From contig CACYHU010000018.1 in the NCBI GenBank assembly GCA_902774215.1, forward strand, positions 1 through 41,513: a stretch of DNA of 41,513 bases, in the 5' to 3' direction. The first letter of the stretch is position 1; each line of letters begins with the position of its first letter. The stretch comes from an uncultured Chloroflexota bacterium. GTDB lineage: Bacteria; Chloroflexota; Anaerolineae; Anaerolineales; Anaerolineaceae. Positions 24,775 to 33,721 of the stretch are shown piece after piece. The position numbers were made by a program, and so were the translations under genes. Below the pieces are notes generated by a model. It was not told the DNA's origin and did not search any database. It worked only from the letters and a program-made list of their open reading frames with translations.

Positions 24775-26198
24775 TCTTTCTTCTCCAACTTTTCAACAAT
24801 CGTTTCCATAACCATACCACGGGAACCCTTGATCAAAACAACATCATTCTTTTCCATACCACGGTCAAGAAGATAATCAGCAGCCTCATCATTTGAAGCA
24901 AACCAATGAACATGATTTGAATCCATTCCCTCAGAAATTGCAGAATCAACCATATATTTTGTTACCGCTCCGACAGCAATCAATTCGTCACAAACTGATG
25001 CTGCTTTTTTCCCCACCATTCCATGGCCTTTTTGTTCATACTGTCCTAATTCCCGCATTTCTCCCAATACAGCAATTTTTCGCCCGGAAATTTCCGAAAG
25101 CAGATCCAGTGCGGCAGAAGTAGATTCCGGAGAAGCATTATAAGTATCATCAATAAGAACCCCATCCGCGAATGTATGCGTAAGCCGCATACGCAGCTGA
25201 TTACGGCTGTTCTCCAATCCACTGATAATTTCATCCATAGACAGATCATAAACCAGACCAACTGCTGCAGCTCTCAAAGCGGTCATTACAGAATGTCTTC
25301 CAATGAGAGGCAAATGAACCGGATTTTTTTTCTGCTGATAACACAGGTCAAAATAAACTCCATCCAATCCATTGCTTCTAATATTGCAGGCAGATAATTC
25401 TGCTTCAGGATCCAAACCATAGAATAAAACCCTGGCTTTCGATAATTCTGCCATCGGGCGGACAAATGTGTCATCATAGTTCAGAATTGCAGTCCCATTC
25501 TCCGGAAGAGATTGTATCAGTTCGCTTTTTCCTCTTGCGATTACTTCCATTGAACCAGCCCGGGAAGCATGGACCATACCGACATTCGTGACTACCCCTA
25601 CAGAGGGCAAAGCGATCCGGCATAGCTGATCGATCTCGCCCGGAACATAAAAACCCATTTCCAAAATTGCCAGTTCCGTATCTTTGTCTGCCCTCAATAA
25701 TGTCAGAGGCAGTCCGATTTCATTATTCATATTTCCCAGTGTCTTCAGGGTGTGATAATGAACAGACAGCACATCATATATCAATTCTTTGGTACTTGTT
25801 TTCCCGACCGTTCCGGTAATTCCGGTTACCCTCATTTCAGAGAGACGGGTTCGGTGAAAAGCTGCAATTTTTTGCAATGCATCTATCGAATTGTCCACCC
25901 GAATACAAAGAGGTTTTTTTCCTGATATTAATTCTGAACGATCGATTCCGTTTTTTTCCCGCAGGTCAATAAAATCATAGTCCCCCTCAAGATCCTCCTG
26001 GATCAATGCAGCCCGGGCACCTTTTGCGAAAGCTGAAGATACAAATTTATGACCATCCGTCCGCTCACCGGGTACAGCAATAAACAAAGTACCGTCTTCT
26101 GACTGTCTGGAATCAATCACCGCTGCAGTAAATTCCAACTCGGCAAATTTCGTTTTTTCACCGGTAACAGCACAGATTATTTCATTTAATGTAAACAT
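24771..26198 (-). CDS. murF: UDP-MurNAc-tripeptide-D-alanyl-D-alanine ligase
   Basis: Adds D-Ala-D-Ala to the UDP-MurNAc-tripeptide, completing the pentapeptide. The 475-residue protein has the Mur N-terminal domain (AAVIDSRQSEDGTLFIAVPGERTDGHKF split over residues ~25-55), the P-loop VTGITGTVGKTSTKELI (~125-140), NMNNEIGLPLTLLRA and VLIDDTYNASPEST. GGAAAGGA upstream of ATG 26198 is a good ribosome binding site. It normally follows murE; here the PBP gene precedes it directly, with murE missing. Confidence 0.96.
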   Translation of the reverse strand: MFTLNEIICAVTGEKTKFAELEFTAAVIDSRQSEDGTLFIAVPGERTDGHKFVSSAFAKGARAALIQEDLEGDYDFIDLREKNGIDRSELISGKKPLCIRVDNSIDALQKIAAFHRTRLSEMRVTGITGTVGKTSTKELIYDVLSVHYHTLKTLGNMNNEIGLPLTLLRADKDTELAILEMGFYVPGEIDQLCRIALPSVGVVTNVGMVHASRAGSMEVIARGKSELIQSLPENGTAILNYDDTFVRPMAELSKARVLFYGLDPEAELSACNIRSNGLDGVYFDLCYQQKKNPVHLPLIGRHSVMTALRAAAVGLVYDLSMDEIISGLENSRNQLRMRLTHTFADGVLIDDTYNASPESTSAALDLLSEISGRKIAVLGEMRELGQYEQKGHGMVGKKAASVCDELIAVGAVTKYMVDSAISEGMDSNHVHWFASNDEAADYLLDRGMEKNDVVLIKGSRGMVMETIVEKLEKKE

Positions 26199-26216
26199 CT
26201 CATTCCTTTCCCGGTT

Positions 26217-28046
26217 TTACCACCAATAATAGGAATAGTCATCCTCTTCCGGTTCTTCTGTAGGACAGACATCAGTGTACAAACATTTACGGGTCCGGTC
26301 ATCAGGGAGTCTCATATAAGGAGCGATTGCCTCTACGATCTCACTGAAAAGCGGTGCGGAAACTTCTGAGCCCCAAATACTGTAACTCGGCTCCTGAACC
26401 CAAACATAAGCAATAAACTGAGGGTCATCCGCCGGTCCCCAACCGACAAAAGATGCATTTGTTGTATTCAGCACATAACCAAGGCCTTCAACCGCAATTT
26501 CACCGGTACCGGTTTTTCCGGCAATACGAATATCATCAACAGATGCATCAGAAGCCTCGATTTCAATAGAAGTAGCCAGCATTTCTGTTACAGTTCTGGC
26601 TGTTTCAGCAGAAATTGGTCTGCTGATTTCAGTAGGCAGTATCTTTTCAACCTGCCCGTTGTAACGTATCTCACGAACGATATGCGGCTGCATGATTACG
26701 CCGTCATTTGCAAGTGCAGAGATCGCGGCCACCATCTGTATGGGGGTAGCCATAAGGCCCTGACCGAAAGAATTTGTAGAAAGACTGATCGGAGTCCACA
26801 TGGAACTTCCCGGTTTCAAAACAGGGTAATAATCTTCCATTGCCAGCTCAATATTCGTAGGCTTACCGATTCCAAAAGCATCCAGATACTGATAGAATTT
26901 TTCCGCCCCTACCAAATCGGTGATATAGGACATACAGGTATTCAGTGAGTGCTGCATACATCCGACCATTGACTGAGGTCCCCAGGCACCGCGGTCCCAG
27001 TTCATAATATCAGTACCCATAACAGTATACACACCGGTATCATTGAAAATCGTGGAAGGTTTGACCACTCCTGTATCGATCGCTATTGCCATAGTCAGCA
27101 CTTTGAAAACAGAACCGGGTTCATATGGCTGCATAACGGCAGGGTTGTATTTGTTATCCCGGGTAAATACATTATTCGATTCCCCGTAATTATTCAGATT
27201 GATACTTGGATAAGTTGCCATTGCGATAATTTCACCCGTTTTTGGGTTTTCGACAACAACAGTCGCGCTTTTTGACTTATTGATGGTTACCGCATCCTTC
27301 ACAGACTGCTCACAAATCTCCTGAATTTTTCTGTCAATCGTCAGAACAACCGAAGCGCCATTCGGAAGATTCGGCATTCGATCCGGAACATTCGGATCGA
27401 GAGAAAAACGATGACTGATGGTTTTCGCGGAAAGAATATCATCATAATACTGCTCGATCCCATAAGCAGCCTGCCCTTCAGAATTCATAAACGGGAAAAA
27501 CCCAATAATATTAAACGCAAGTTCATCATTCGGATAATAACGGTGGATCGTCGGATAACAAACGACAGCCTCAAGATCCTCCGGTTTATCATTTTTATTC
27601 TGATAAGAAAGGTCAAGCGTCTTTTTATGCTCAATGAAAAGATTGTACATCTCCTTCGTTGCCTGTTTCGTAAGCGTAATTTCAACTCTTTTTCCGGGAA
27701 CGAATGGGACAGCAGCAGCTGCTCTGACATCTTCACGATTAAGGCCAAAAATTCCTGAAATATTATCCGCAATAAAATCCTCATGGCCATTAGCAAGCTG
27801 CAGGTTCAGGGCTACAGTATAACTGACTGTGTTTCCGGCGAGAAGATAGCCCTGCCGGTCATAAATATTTCCCCTTTCGGAACTGACCTCCACAGTCATA
27901 TAATCATAATCATCTTCCGTTTCCATTTTCATCTGAATAGCAGATTCGTCCATCATCAGCATACAGATACGCAATCCCATAATGACAGACAAAAAACAAA
28001 AAGCCCCAAATAAAATACGAAAACGTGAATCAATTAGTGACTTCAT
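26217..28046 (-). CDS. Class B penicillin-binding protein (FtsI/SpoVD-type transpeptidase)
   Basis: Cross-links septal peptidoglycan with FtsW. The 609-residue protein has a short cytoplasmic end, one membrane segment (~10-30), the dimerisation domain starting SSERGNIYDRQGYLLA, and a transpeptidase domain with S312-V-F-K315, S367-L-N369 and K511-T-G. No PASTA repeats follow; the tail is acidic and ends DDYSYYWW. The start overlaps the FtsL-like gene by 17 nt. Position before murF identifies it as the divisome PBP. Confidence 0.95.
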   Translation of the reverse strand: MKSLIDSRFRILFGAFCFLSVIMGLRICMLMMDESAIQMKMETEDDYDYMTVEVSSERGNIYDRQGYLLAGNTVSYTVALNLQLANGHEDFIADNISGIFGLNREDVRAAAAVPFVPGKRVEITLTKQATKEMYNLFIEHKKTLDLSYQNKNDKPEDLEAVVCYPTIHRYYPNDELAFNIIGFFPFMNSEGQAAYGIEQYYDDILSAKTISHRFSLDPNVPDRMPNLPNGASVVLTIDRKIQEICEQSVKDAVTINKSKSATVVVENPKTGEIIAMATYPSINLNNYGESNNVFTRDNKYNPAVMQPYEPGSVFKVLTMAIAIDTGVVKPSTIFNDTGVYTVMGTDIMNWDRGAWGPQSMVGCMQHSLNTCMSYITDLVGAEKFYQYLDAFGIGKPTNIELAMEDYYPVLKPGSSMWTPISLSTNSFGQGLMATPIQMVAAISALANDGVIMQPHIVREIRYNGQVEKILPTEISRPISAETARTVTEMLATSIEIEASDASVDDIRIAGKTGTGEIAVEGLGYVLNTTNASFVGWGPADDPQFIAYVWVQEPSYSIWGSEVSAPLFSEIVEAIAPYMRLPDDRTRKCLYTDVCPTEEPEEDDYSYYWW

Positions 28047-28515
28047 AGCTTTCTATTCCTGTTGTTATCCTTTTGTACAGCCACTCCTGAAGTGACTCAG
28101 TATATTCCGGTTTAATCAAAGAAACAACCTCATTCTGAGGTGTATTCCTGATTTCCGATTCCGTATTAATCCCGGTCCCGGTATATCCATCTACCACAAC
28201 ATAAGCATATTGTTCATCATCGGTGAAATCAATATCACTGAATCCGGCTCTTTCAGCCCGTGACTGCATATTCTTGTAGGCAGTTAAAACACCTTCATCC
28301 GTTGTCAGATCAGCTATAGTACGGGAGAATTCAGATCTTTCACTTTGCAGTTCCTGTATCCGAAGATTAGCATTTGTCATTTTTTCTGAAATAGACAGAT
28401 AGATCATCGTCACTGCAGCCGCAGCAAACGTGATCATCAGGATCGTAATGATCCGCTTCATCTGCTTCCGCCATGGAGCAAGACGATATGCTGATTGATT
28501 TGTCGATTTCATCAT
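28030..28515 (-). CDS. ftsL: FtsL-like divisome protein with extended C-terminus
   Basis: A 161-residue bitopic protein: basic N-terminus, one membrane segment (~21-42) and a heptad-patterned helix (~43-75, ISEKMTNANLRIQELQSERSEF) as in FtsL/FtsB. About 80 further residues, including YAYVVVDGYTGTG, extend beyond the size of typical FtsL (90-120). Sequence identity to FtsL is low, as is usual in this family, so the call depends mostly on the place between rsmH and the PBP gene. GGAAA 6 nt before ATG 28515; the next codon is also ATG. Confidence 0.7.
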   Translation of the reverse strand: MMKSTNQSAYRLAPWRKQMKRIITILMITFAAAAVTMIYLSISEKMTNANLRIQELQSERSEFSRTIADLTTDEGVLTAYKNMQSRAERAGFSDIDFTDDEQYAYVVVDGYTGTGINTESEIRNTPQNEVVSLIKPEYTESLQEWLYKRITTGIESYEVTN

Positions 28516-28609
28516 AATATTTCCGGTCAGGTTATTTTAATAATCTCAATTACCAACTATCTGTAAGCCGAACAGGCACTGCACCTTTTTTCAAATAAAC
28601 TAACTTTTT

Positions 28610-29545
28610 TTATAATTTGACCGCTGCGCGCAGTCTGGCACTGCGGGCACGGGGGTTGATCCTGATTTCATCTTCATCCGCAATAACAGGATGTCTTGTC
28701 AGCTCCCTGAGAATCGCTTTATGACCACAGGTACATACCAGCTGTTCAGGCGGGCACAAACAATCCCGGGATTCCTTTCGAATAAAGTTTTTCACAATTC
28801 TGTCTTCCAGCGAGTGGAAGGAAATCACCAACAATCTGCCTCCCGGTTTCAAGGCATTCACTGCCGCGGGAAGAACTGATTCTACTGCCTTAAGCTCCTC
28901 ATTGACCGCTATCCGGATCGCCTGAAACGATCGGGTCGCGGGATGAATTTTCTCCCTGCCATATCCAACAGCACTCTGAATGATATCCCGGAGCTGTCCT
29001 GTGGTTTCTATCCGTGCTGCATTTCGTTCCGCACAGATCATTGCTGCGATCCGGCGGCTTTTCCGTTCCTCTCCATACTCCCATAAAATACGGGACAGTT
29101 CTTCCTCAGGCCAGTCATTCACAATATCAGCTGCGCTGACTGCTTGAGCCGGTGAAAAACGCATATCAAGCGGCCCATCCTGTAGAAAAGAAAATCCCCG
29201 ATCTTCCCGATCCAGCTGCATGGATGAAACACCCAGATCAACGATAAATCCATCCAGACTGTTATCTTCCGCATACAAGCCAAGATTGACATAGGAATCC
29301 TGAATGATCCGGACTCTTGAGCCATATGGTTTCAATCTTTCCTGTGCAATTTCGATAGCCACCGGATCCAGATCAAAAGCAATTAATTTGCCGTCAGGTG
29401 CGGAAGCCTTCAAAATTCCCTCAGAATGTCCTCCTGCTCCAAGCGTCCCGTCCGCATAAAAACCACACGGCTGAGGATTCATTAATCTCATGCATGATTC
29501 AAACAATACCGGAATGTGAGAGCTGTAAAGGGAAGGATCAATCAT
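28610..29545 (-). CDS. rsmH: 16S rRNA (cytosine-1402-N4)-methyltransferase RsmH
   Basis: Methylates C1402 of 16S rRNA at the P site using S-adenosylmethionine; long known as MraW. The 311-residue protein has HIPVLFESCM, the SAM-binding DGTLGAGGHSEGIL (~33-46), FIVDLGVSSMQLDREDRGFSF and the conserved DMRF, with FHSLEDRIVKNF and NPRARSARLRA at the end. GGAGACAAG sets ATG 29545; an in-frame ATG six codons earlier has no comparable site. The start overlaps the end of mraZ by 8 nt. Confidence 0.97.
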   Translation of the reverse strand: MIDPSLYSSHIPVLFESCMRLMNPQPCGFYADGTLGAGGHSEGILKASAPDGKLIAFDLDPVAIEIAQERLKPYGSRVRIIQDSYVNLGLYAEDNSLDGFIVDLGVSSMQLDREDRGFSFLQDGPLDMRFSPAQAVSAADIVNDWPEEELSRILWEYGEERKSRRIAAMICAERNAARIETTGQLRDIIQSAVGYGREKIHPATRSFQAIRIAVNEELKAVESVLPAAVNALKPGGRLLVISFHSLEDRIVKNFIRKESRDCLCPPEQLVCTCGHKAILRELTRHPVIADEDEIRINPRARSARLRAAVKL

Positions 29546-29993
29546 CTTGTCTCCACTGCCCATTCACCAGTCCGGCAAAACTTGCAGTCATCGCCTCATT
29601 GTGGAATGCTTCTTCTTCAGCCTCTTTCCAACCTTCAGACGTCCAGATCTCAATATAATCATTAGACCCGGCAAAAACCACTTTATCGAACGCTTCTTCA
29701 GACAGTTCTTCACGCAAAAACTGAGGAACGATAAAGCGCCCGTTAGCATCGATTTCGATAAATTCAGCCTTGTTAAACATCCTCCTGCGGTACACCCGAG
29801 CCGCGGGATCAGCAAGCCCTAATCTCCCGATTTCGTCTGCCATTGCCTTAAAATGAGCAGTGGAATAAATTACCAGGTTTTTGTCAATTCCAACCGAAAG
29901 ATAAGCCTCCCCGCCAAGTTCAACGCGAAAGCGTGCCGGCATTGAAGTGCGGCCTTTCTTATCAATGGAATGTTCATAAATCCCGGTAAACAT
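29538..29993 (-). CDS. mraZ: Transcriptional regulator MraZ
   Basis: DNA-binding protein of the SpoVT/AbrB superfamily that represses (or, in some species, activates) the dcw operon. Two tandem AbrB-like repeats fill the 151-residue protein: YEHSIDKKGRTSMPARFR (~6-23) and FIEIDANGRFIVPQFLRE (~77-94), each followed by the YLS.../DYIEIW strand. AGGAG directly precedes the ATG. It is first in the cluster, and its likely operator and promoter lie in the 29994-30166 gap. Confidence 0.96.
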   Translation of the reverse strand: MFTGIYEHSIDKKGRTSMPARFRVELGGEAYLSVGIDKNLVIYSTAHFKAMADEIGRLGLADPAARVYRRRMFNKAEFIEIDANGRFIVPQFLREELSEEAFDKVVFAGSNDYIEIWTSEGWKEAEEEAFHNEAMTASFAGLVNGQWRQDD

Positions 29994-30026
29994 CTCTCTC
30001 CTCAGGTATCAGCAGCAAAAAGGAAA

Positions 30027-30056
30027 AATATGGAACTTCATGCCACTTTATACCAA
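30027..30056 (-). promoter_or_regulatory. Candidate MraZ operator: 10-nt spaced repeats
   Basis: Immediately downstream of the -10 on the minus strand are consecutive 10-nt units TTGGTATAAA, GTGGCATGAA and a poor third GTTCCATATT. Known MraZ operators are TGG-containing boxes at ~10-nt spacing between promoter and mraZ, which fits place and period; binding is inferred. Confidence 0.45.
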
Positions 30057-30083
30057 TTATAACGATGTTTAAAGATTTTTCAA
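30056..30083 (-). promoter_or_regulatory. Promoter of the dcw cluster
   Basis: Minus strand TTGAAA (30083-30078), 16-nt spacer, TATAAT (30061-30056), 62 nt before the mraZ start codon. Confidence 0.65.
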
Positions 30084-30119
30084 GATGTAAAACCGGAAAT
30101 CATTGTATTTATTTATTTT

Positions 30120-30149
30120 ATTTACAAATAATTTACAATTTATTTACAA
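30120..30149. repeat. Three in-phase copies of ATTTACAA, 11 nt apart
   Basis: ATTTACAA occurs exactly at 30120, 30131 and 30142 (plus strand), a spacing of one DNA helical turn. The block lies 37-66 nt upstream of the dcw -35 and 17 nt downstream of the ABC transporter stop. It is AT-rich and could be a regulator site or an upstream activating element. Confidence 0.7.
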
Positions 30150-30166
30150 CAATGAATAAATCTTTA

Positions 30167-31993
30167 TCATTCCAGCTCAAATTGTCCGGTATATAAGCTT
30201 GCATAACGGCCATTTGCTGCTATAAGCTCCTGATGGCTGCCCTGCTCAATGATCCTTCCTTTCTCCATCACCATAATTTCATCTGAATTGCGGACTGTTG
30301 ACAGGCGATGCGCGATCACCAGCACAGTTCTCCCTTTCATCAGTGAATCCAGGCCCATTTCGATAAGCCGCTCCGTCCGGGTATCGATTGAAGAAGTGGC
30401 CTCGTCAAGAACCAGCACAGGCGGCCGGGCAATCGCAGCCCTTGCGATAGCGAGAAGCTGGCGCTGCCCCTGCGAAAGATTATCCCCATCATTACGCAGC
30501 ATTGTCTGATATCCGTTCGGAAGACGGCTGATAAAAGAATCAGCGTGAGCCAGCCGGGCTGCAGCGGCGACATCCTCGTCAGAAGCATCGATCCGGCCAT
30601 ATCTGATATTATCCGCAATCGTTCCCGTAAATAAATGTGTCGTCTGCACAATAGCAGCAATATTTCTGCGCAGATCCTTTTTCCTTATCCGGCGGATATC
30701 GATCCCGTCATAAGTAACTGATCCTTTTTCGATCTCATAAAAACGGTTCACCAGATTGAACACCGTTGTTTTCCCCGCTCCGGTAGATCCCACAAAAGCA
30801 ACTTTTCCACCCGCAGGGACATGAAAAGAAATATCATGGAGGATGGTTTTTACGGGACGATATCCGAAAGTAATATCAGAAAAACTGATATCTCCCCGAA
30901 GCGGAACATCGCTGTCTCCGGAATGATCATTTTCATCGTGCCAGACTGGCTCACCGTTTTGCCCGTTAACACATACAACAGAGCCTTCGTCCGGTTCCGG
31001 TACAGCATCAAGCAGGCGGAAAACCCGCTCAGCACCCGCCAATGCGGACAGGAGAGAAGTTGTCTGTTTGGTGATCTGGTTGACAGGCATTGATGCCTGA
31101 CGGACACAAACCAGAAAAGCAGTCAGACTTCCAAGATCCATCTGTCCCCGGATACAAAGCAGTCCTCCACCGACGGCAACAACTGCATAATTTAAATAGG
31201 ACATTCCCACAACGGTCGGAACCATGATTCCTGTATAAACAGCGCCTTTTTCCGCGCTTTCACGAAGGGCATTGTTATAGGATCCAAATTCCTCCAGCAC
31301 CTGATCCTCATGATTGAAGACTTTCACAACCTTTTGCCCTCCGGTGATCTCTTCCAGAAAGCCGTTCAGCCTACCCAGATTTTGCTGCTGCTCACTGTAA
31401 AAATGCCGGCTTTTACCTGTGGCATAACGGATATAAACCGAAGTCAGGATCTGGCAGAGAATCACCGCAGACCCAAGCAGCGGATGGATCACCAACAGCA
31501 TAATAATTGTACTGATCAGCGCGGCAATGCTCTGCATCAGAGCCGGATAACTGGTACCAAGGCTTTCAGAGATCGCTTCCAAATCATTTGTAAAAACCGA
31601 CATCAGATTACCCGAAGAGTTTCTGTCAAAAAAGGTCATCGGAAGCTGCTGCAGCCGGTGGAAAAGCTGTTTACGGATCGAAAAGATAACAGACTGCGCG
31701 GCTTTTGCCATGAGCTGAGTATACAGAAAAGAGGCAAGAACGCCGCAGCCATAAACAGCTGCCAGCATCAGGACGCCCCGATTCAACCCTTCCGGATCTT
31801 TGTCCGCGATAAAGCCGTTAATTATAAGCTTATAGGAATAAGTCCCGTAAACACCGATAACACCATTCGCCAAAGCAGCGGCAGTTGATATGCACACTGC
31901 CGCAAAATCGGTTTTCAGGAATGCGAGCAGGCGTCTGACCGTCCATAAAGCATTTTTCGGACGCTTATAACTGACCGGATCATATTTTGCCAT
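30167..31993 (-). CDS. ABC exporter half-transporter, catalytically complete subunit
   Basis: Type IV ABC exporter subunit of 608 residues: six membrane helices (~1-320) then a nucleotide-binding domain. Walker A GSTGAGKTT (402-410), signature LSQGQ (506-510, deviating from LSGGQ), Walker B VLVLDEATSS with catalytic Glu531, and switch His562 in IAHRLS. An acidic linker (~335-368) precedes the NBD. The ATG shares one base with the stop of the upstream half-transporter (TGATG), so the two are co-translated and most likely form a heterodimer. The substrate, possibly lipids, drugs or peptides, is not evident. Confidence 0.92.
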   Translation of the reverse strand: MAKYDPVSYKRPKNALWTVRRLLAFLKTDFAAVCISTAAALANGVIGVYGTYSYKLIINGFIADKDPEGLNRGVLMLAAVYGCGVLASFLYTQLMAKAAQSVIFSIRKQLFHRLQQLPMTFFDRNSSGNLMSVFTNDLEAISESLGTSYPALMQSIAALISTIIMLLVIHPLLGSAVILCQILTSVYIRYATGKSRHFYSEQQQNLGRLNGFLEEITGGQKVVKVFNHEDQVLEEFGSYNNALRESAEKGAVYTGIMVPTVVGMSYLNYAVVAVGGGLLCIRGQMDLGSLTAFLVCVRQASMPVNQITKQTTSLLSALAGAERVFRLLDAVPEPDEGSVVCVNGQNGEPVWHDENDHSGDSDVPLRGDISFSDITFGYRPVKTILHDISFHVPAGGKVAFVGSTGAGKTTVFNLVNRFYEIEKGSVTYDGIDIRRIRKKDLRRNIAAIVQTTHLFTGTIADNIRYGRIDASDEDVAAAARLAHADSFISRLPNGYQTMLRNDGDNLSQGQRQLLAIARAAIARPPVLVLDEATSSIDTRTERLIEMGLDSLMKGRTVLVIAHRLSTVRNSDEIMVMEKGRIIEQGSHQELIAANGRYASLYTGQFELE

Positions 31994-33720
31994 CAGAGCA
32001 TTGCTCCTTCCCGCTGAGAATAAAAAATCTCACGATAGATTTCATTTCCAGCCAGCAGCGTTTCATGAGTCCCGACAGCATCCACTTTACCGTCCTGCAA
32101 AATGACGATCTGATCCGCGTCAATGATGGAGGATATCCGCTGGGCAATAATGATTTTCGTCATTTCCGGATAATGCTCCTGCAGATTCTTATGGATCTCT
32201 GCCTCAGTGGCCACATCCACCGCACTTGTGCAGTCGTCCAAAATCAGGATCTTTGGAGCCTTGAGCAGGGCACGGGCAATACAGATGCGCTGCTGCTGTC
32301 CGCCGGAAAGACCGGTCCCATGCCGGCCAAGCCAGGTTTTATAGCCATCAGGGAAGCCCAGAATAAAATCCTCCGCCGCCGCATCCCGGCAGGCAGCGGA
32401 AAGCATAGTATCATCGGCATCTTTGCTGCCCCACCGCAGATTTTCCGCGATCGTGCCGCTGAAGAGGGTATTTTTCTGCAGAACAACACCCACCGCCTCT
32501 CGCAGATGGCGAAGCGGATAGGCTTCTACCGGTTTTCCGTCAATAAGCAGCCGGCCTTCAGTCACATTATAAAGACGCGGGATCAGCTGGATCAGCGACG
32601 ACTTGGCAGATCCGGTTCCCCCGATGATCCCGATCGTCTGACCGGGAGAAAAATGCAGACAGATATCCGAAAGCACATATTCGGACGCGGTTGGTTCGTA
32701 TTTGAAACAAACGTGGTCAAAACGGATATCACCATCATGCACGACAATATCTTCCGCACCGGCGTCGGTAATATCCGGCTCCTCATTCAGGACCTCAGCC
32801 ACACGGACAGCGGAAGCGGCGGAACGGGTGATCAGCATAAAGACATTGGAAACCATCATCATGGAATTCAATACCTGACGGAGATAGGTCAAGATACCCG
32901 TCAGGGCACCGATCGTGGTCAGTCCGGCCATATAAAGATGACCTCCATAAAGCAGCATTCCGCAGATCGTCACATACACACCGAACTGCATCAACGGCGT
33001 ATTCAGCACACTGATTCGGTTTGATTTTTCAGCGATCCGCTGCTGTTCCGCAGCAGCAGACAGGAATTTCGCCTCTTCATGATCTTCCCGGCAAAAGGCT
33101 TTGACGATCTGGATGCCTGTCAGGTTTTCCTGAATGATCAGGTTCAGGGTATCGATACTTGCCTGCTGCTTCGGAAATAAAGGATAGGTAAGCTTCACGA
33201 TCAGGAACAGACCGCCGCCAAGGATCGGCAGCATGATCAGAAAGATCACAGCCAGACGCCGATCCAGAAAGAAAGAAAAAGCCATTGCGACAATAATGGA
33301 GACCGCACCGCGTACAGCCGGGCGGATCCCGCCTGTGATCATGTTCTGAATGATCTGCACATCACCGGTCAGGCGTGTCATAAGACCGAAAGAGGAAAAA
33401 TGATCCACATTCAGAAATGAAAACTGCTGGATCTTTTCAAACTCCGCTTTCCGCAGTTCCGCACCGAAGCCCTGACCGCCCTTCGCGATCATGCGGGCAT
33501 AGGTCCTGCCGAAAAGCAGCGCGATGAGTGCCAGGACAAGCATCAGAGCACATCCCCTGACCACCCTGTTAATATTTCCGGGCACTATACCCTGATCCAT
33601 GATATCTGCCAATATCAGAGGGATCATCAGCTCTACCACATCCTCGAGGATCAGGCACAGGATCGCCAGTGAAAGTTCTTTTTGAAATTTCTTCAGATAA
33701 GGCAGAAAAATGCGAAACAA
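31993..33720 (-). CDS. ABC exporter half-transporter, degenerate subunit
   Basis: 575 residues with six membrane helices and an NBD. Walker A reads GGTGSAKSS (367-375, Ala where Gly is usual), signature LSGGQ (471-475), Walker B ILILDDCTSA with Asp496 in place of the catalytic Glu, and switch residue Gln527 in place of His. These changes are those known from the degenerate subunit of heterodimeric exporters such as TM287/288 or LmrCD, and the partner's LSQGQ fits the same asymmetric arrangement. The start codon appears to be TTG at 33720, one base after the amidinohydrolase stop; the first in-frame ATG would delete the start of helix 1. Confidence 0.9.
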   Translation of the reverse strand: MFRIFLPYLKKFQKELSLAILCLILEDVVELMIPLILADIMDQGIVPGNINRVVRGCALMLVLALIALLFGRTYARMIAKGGQGFGAELRKAEFEKIQQFSFLNVDHFSSFGLMTRLTGDVQIIQNMITGGIRPAVRGAVSIIVAMAFSFFLDRRLAVIFLIMLPILGGGLFLIVKLTYPLFPKQQASIDTLNLIIQENLTGIQIVKAFCREDHEEAKFLSAAAEQQRIAEKSNRISVLNTPLMQFGVYVTICGMLLYGGHLYMAGLTTIGALTGILTYLRQVLNSMMMVSNVFMLITRSAASAVRVAEVLNEEPDITDAGAEDIVVHDGDIRFDHVCFKYEPTASEYVLSDICLHFSPGQTIGIIGGTGSAKSSLIQLIPRLYNVTEGRLLIDGKPVEAYPLRHLREAVGVVLQKNTLFSGTIAENLRWGSKDADDTMLSAACRDAAAEDFILGFPDGYKTWLGRHGTGLSGGQQQRICIARALLKAPKILILDDCTSAVDVATEAEIHKNLQEHYPEMTKIIIAQRISSIIDADQIVILQDGKVDAVGTHETLLAGNEIYREIFYSQREGAML

Positions 33721-33721
33721 A

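Noticed and set aside
31987..33024. 345-codon open frame on the plus strand
   Set aside because: Antisense of the degenerate ABC subunit, no recognisable domain, no ribosome binding site.
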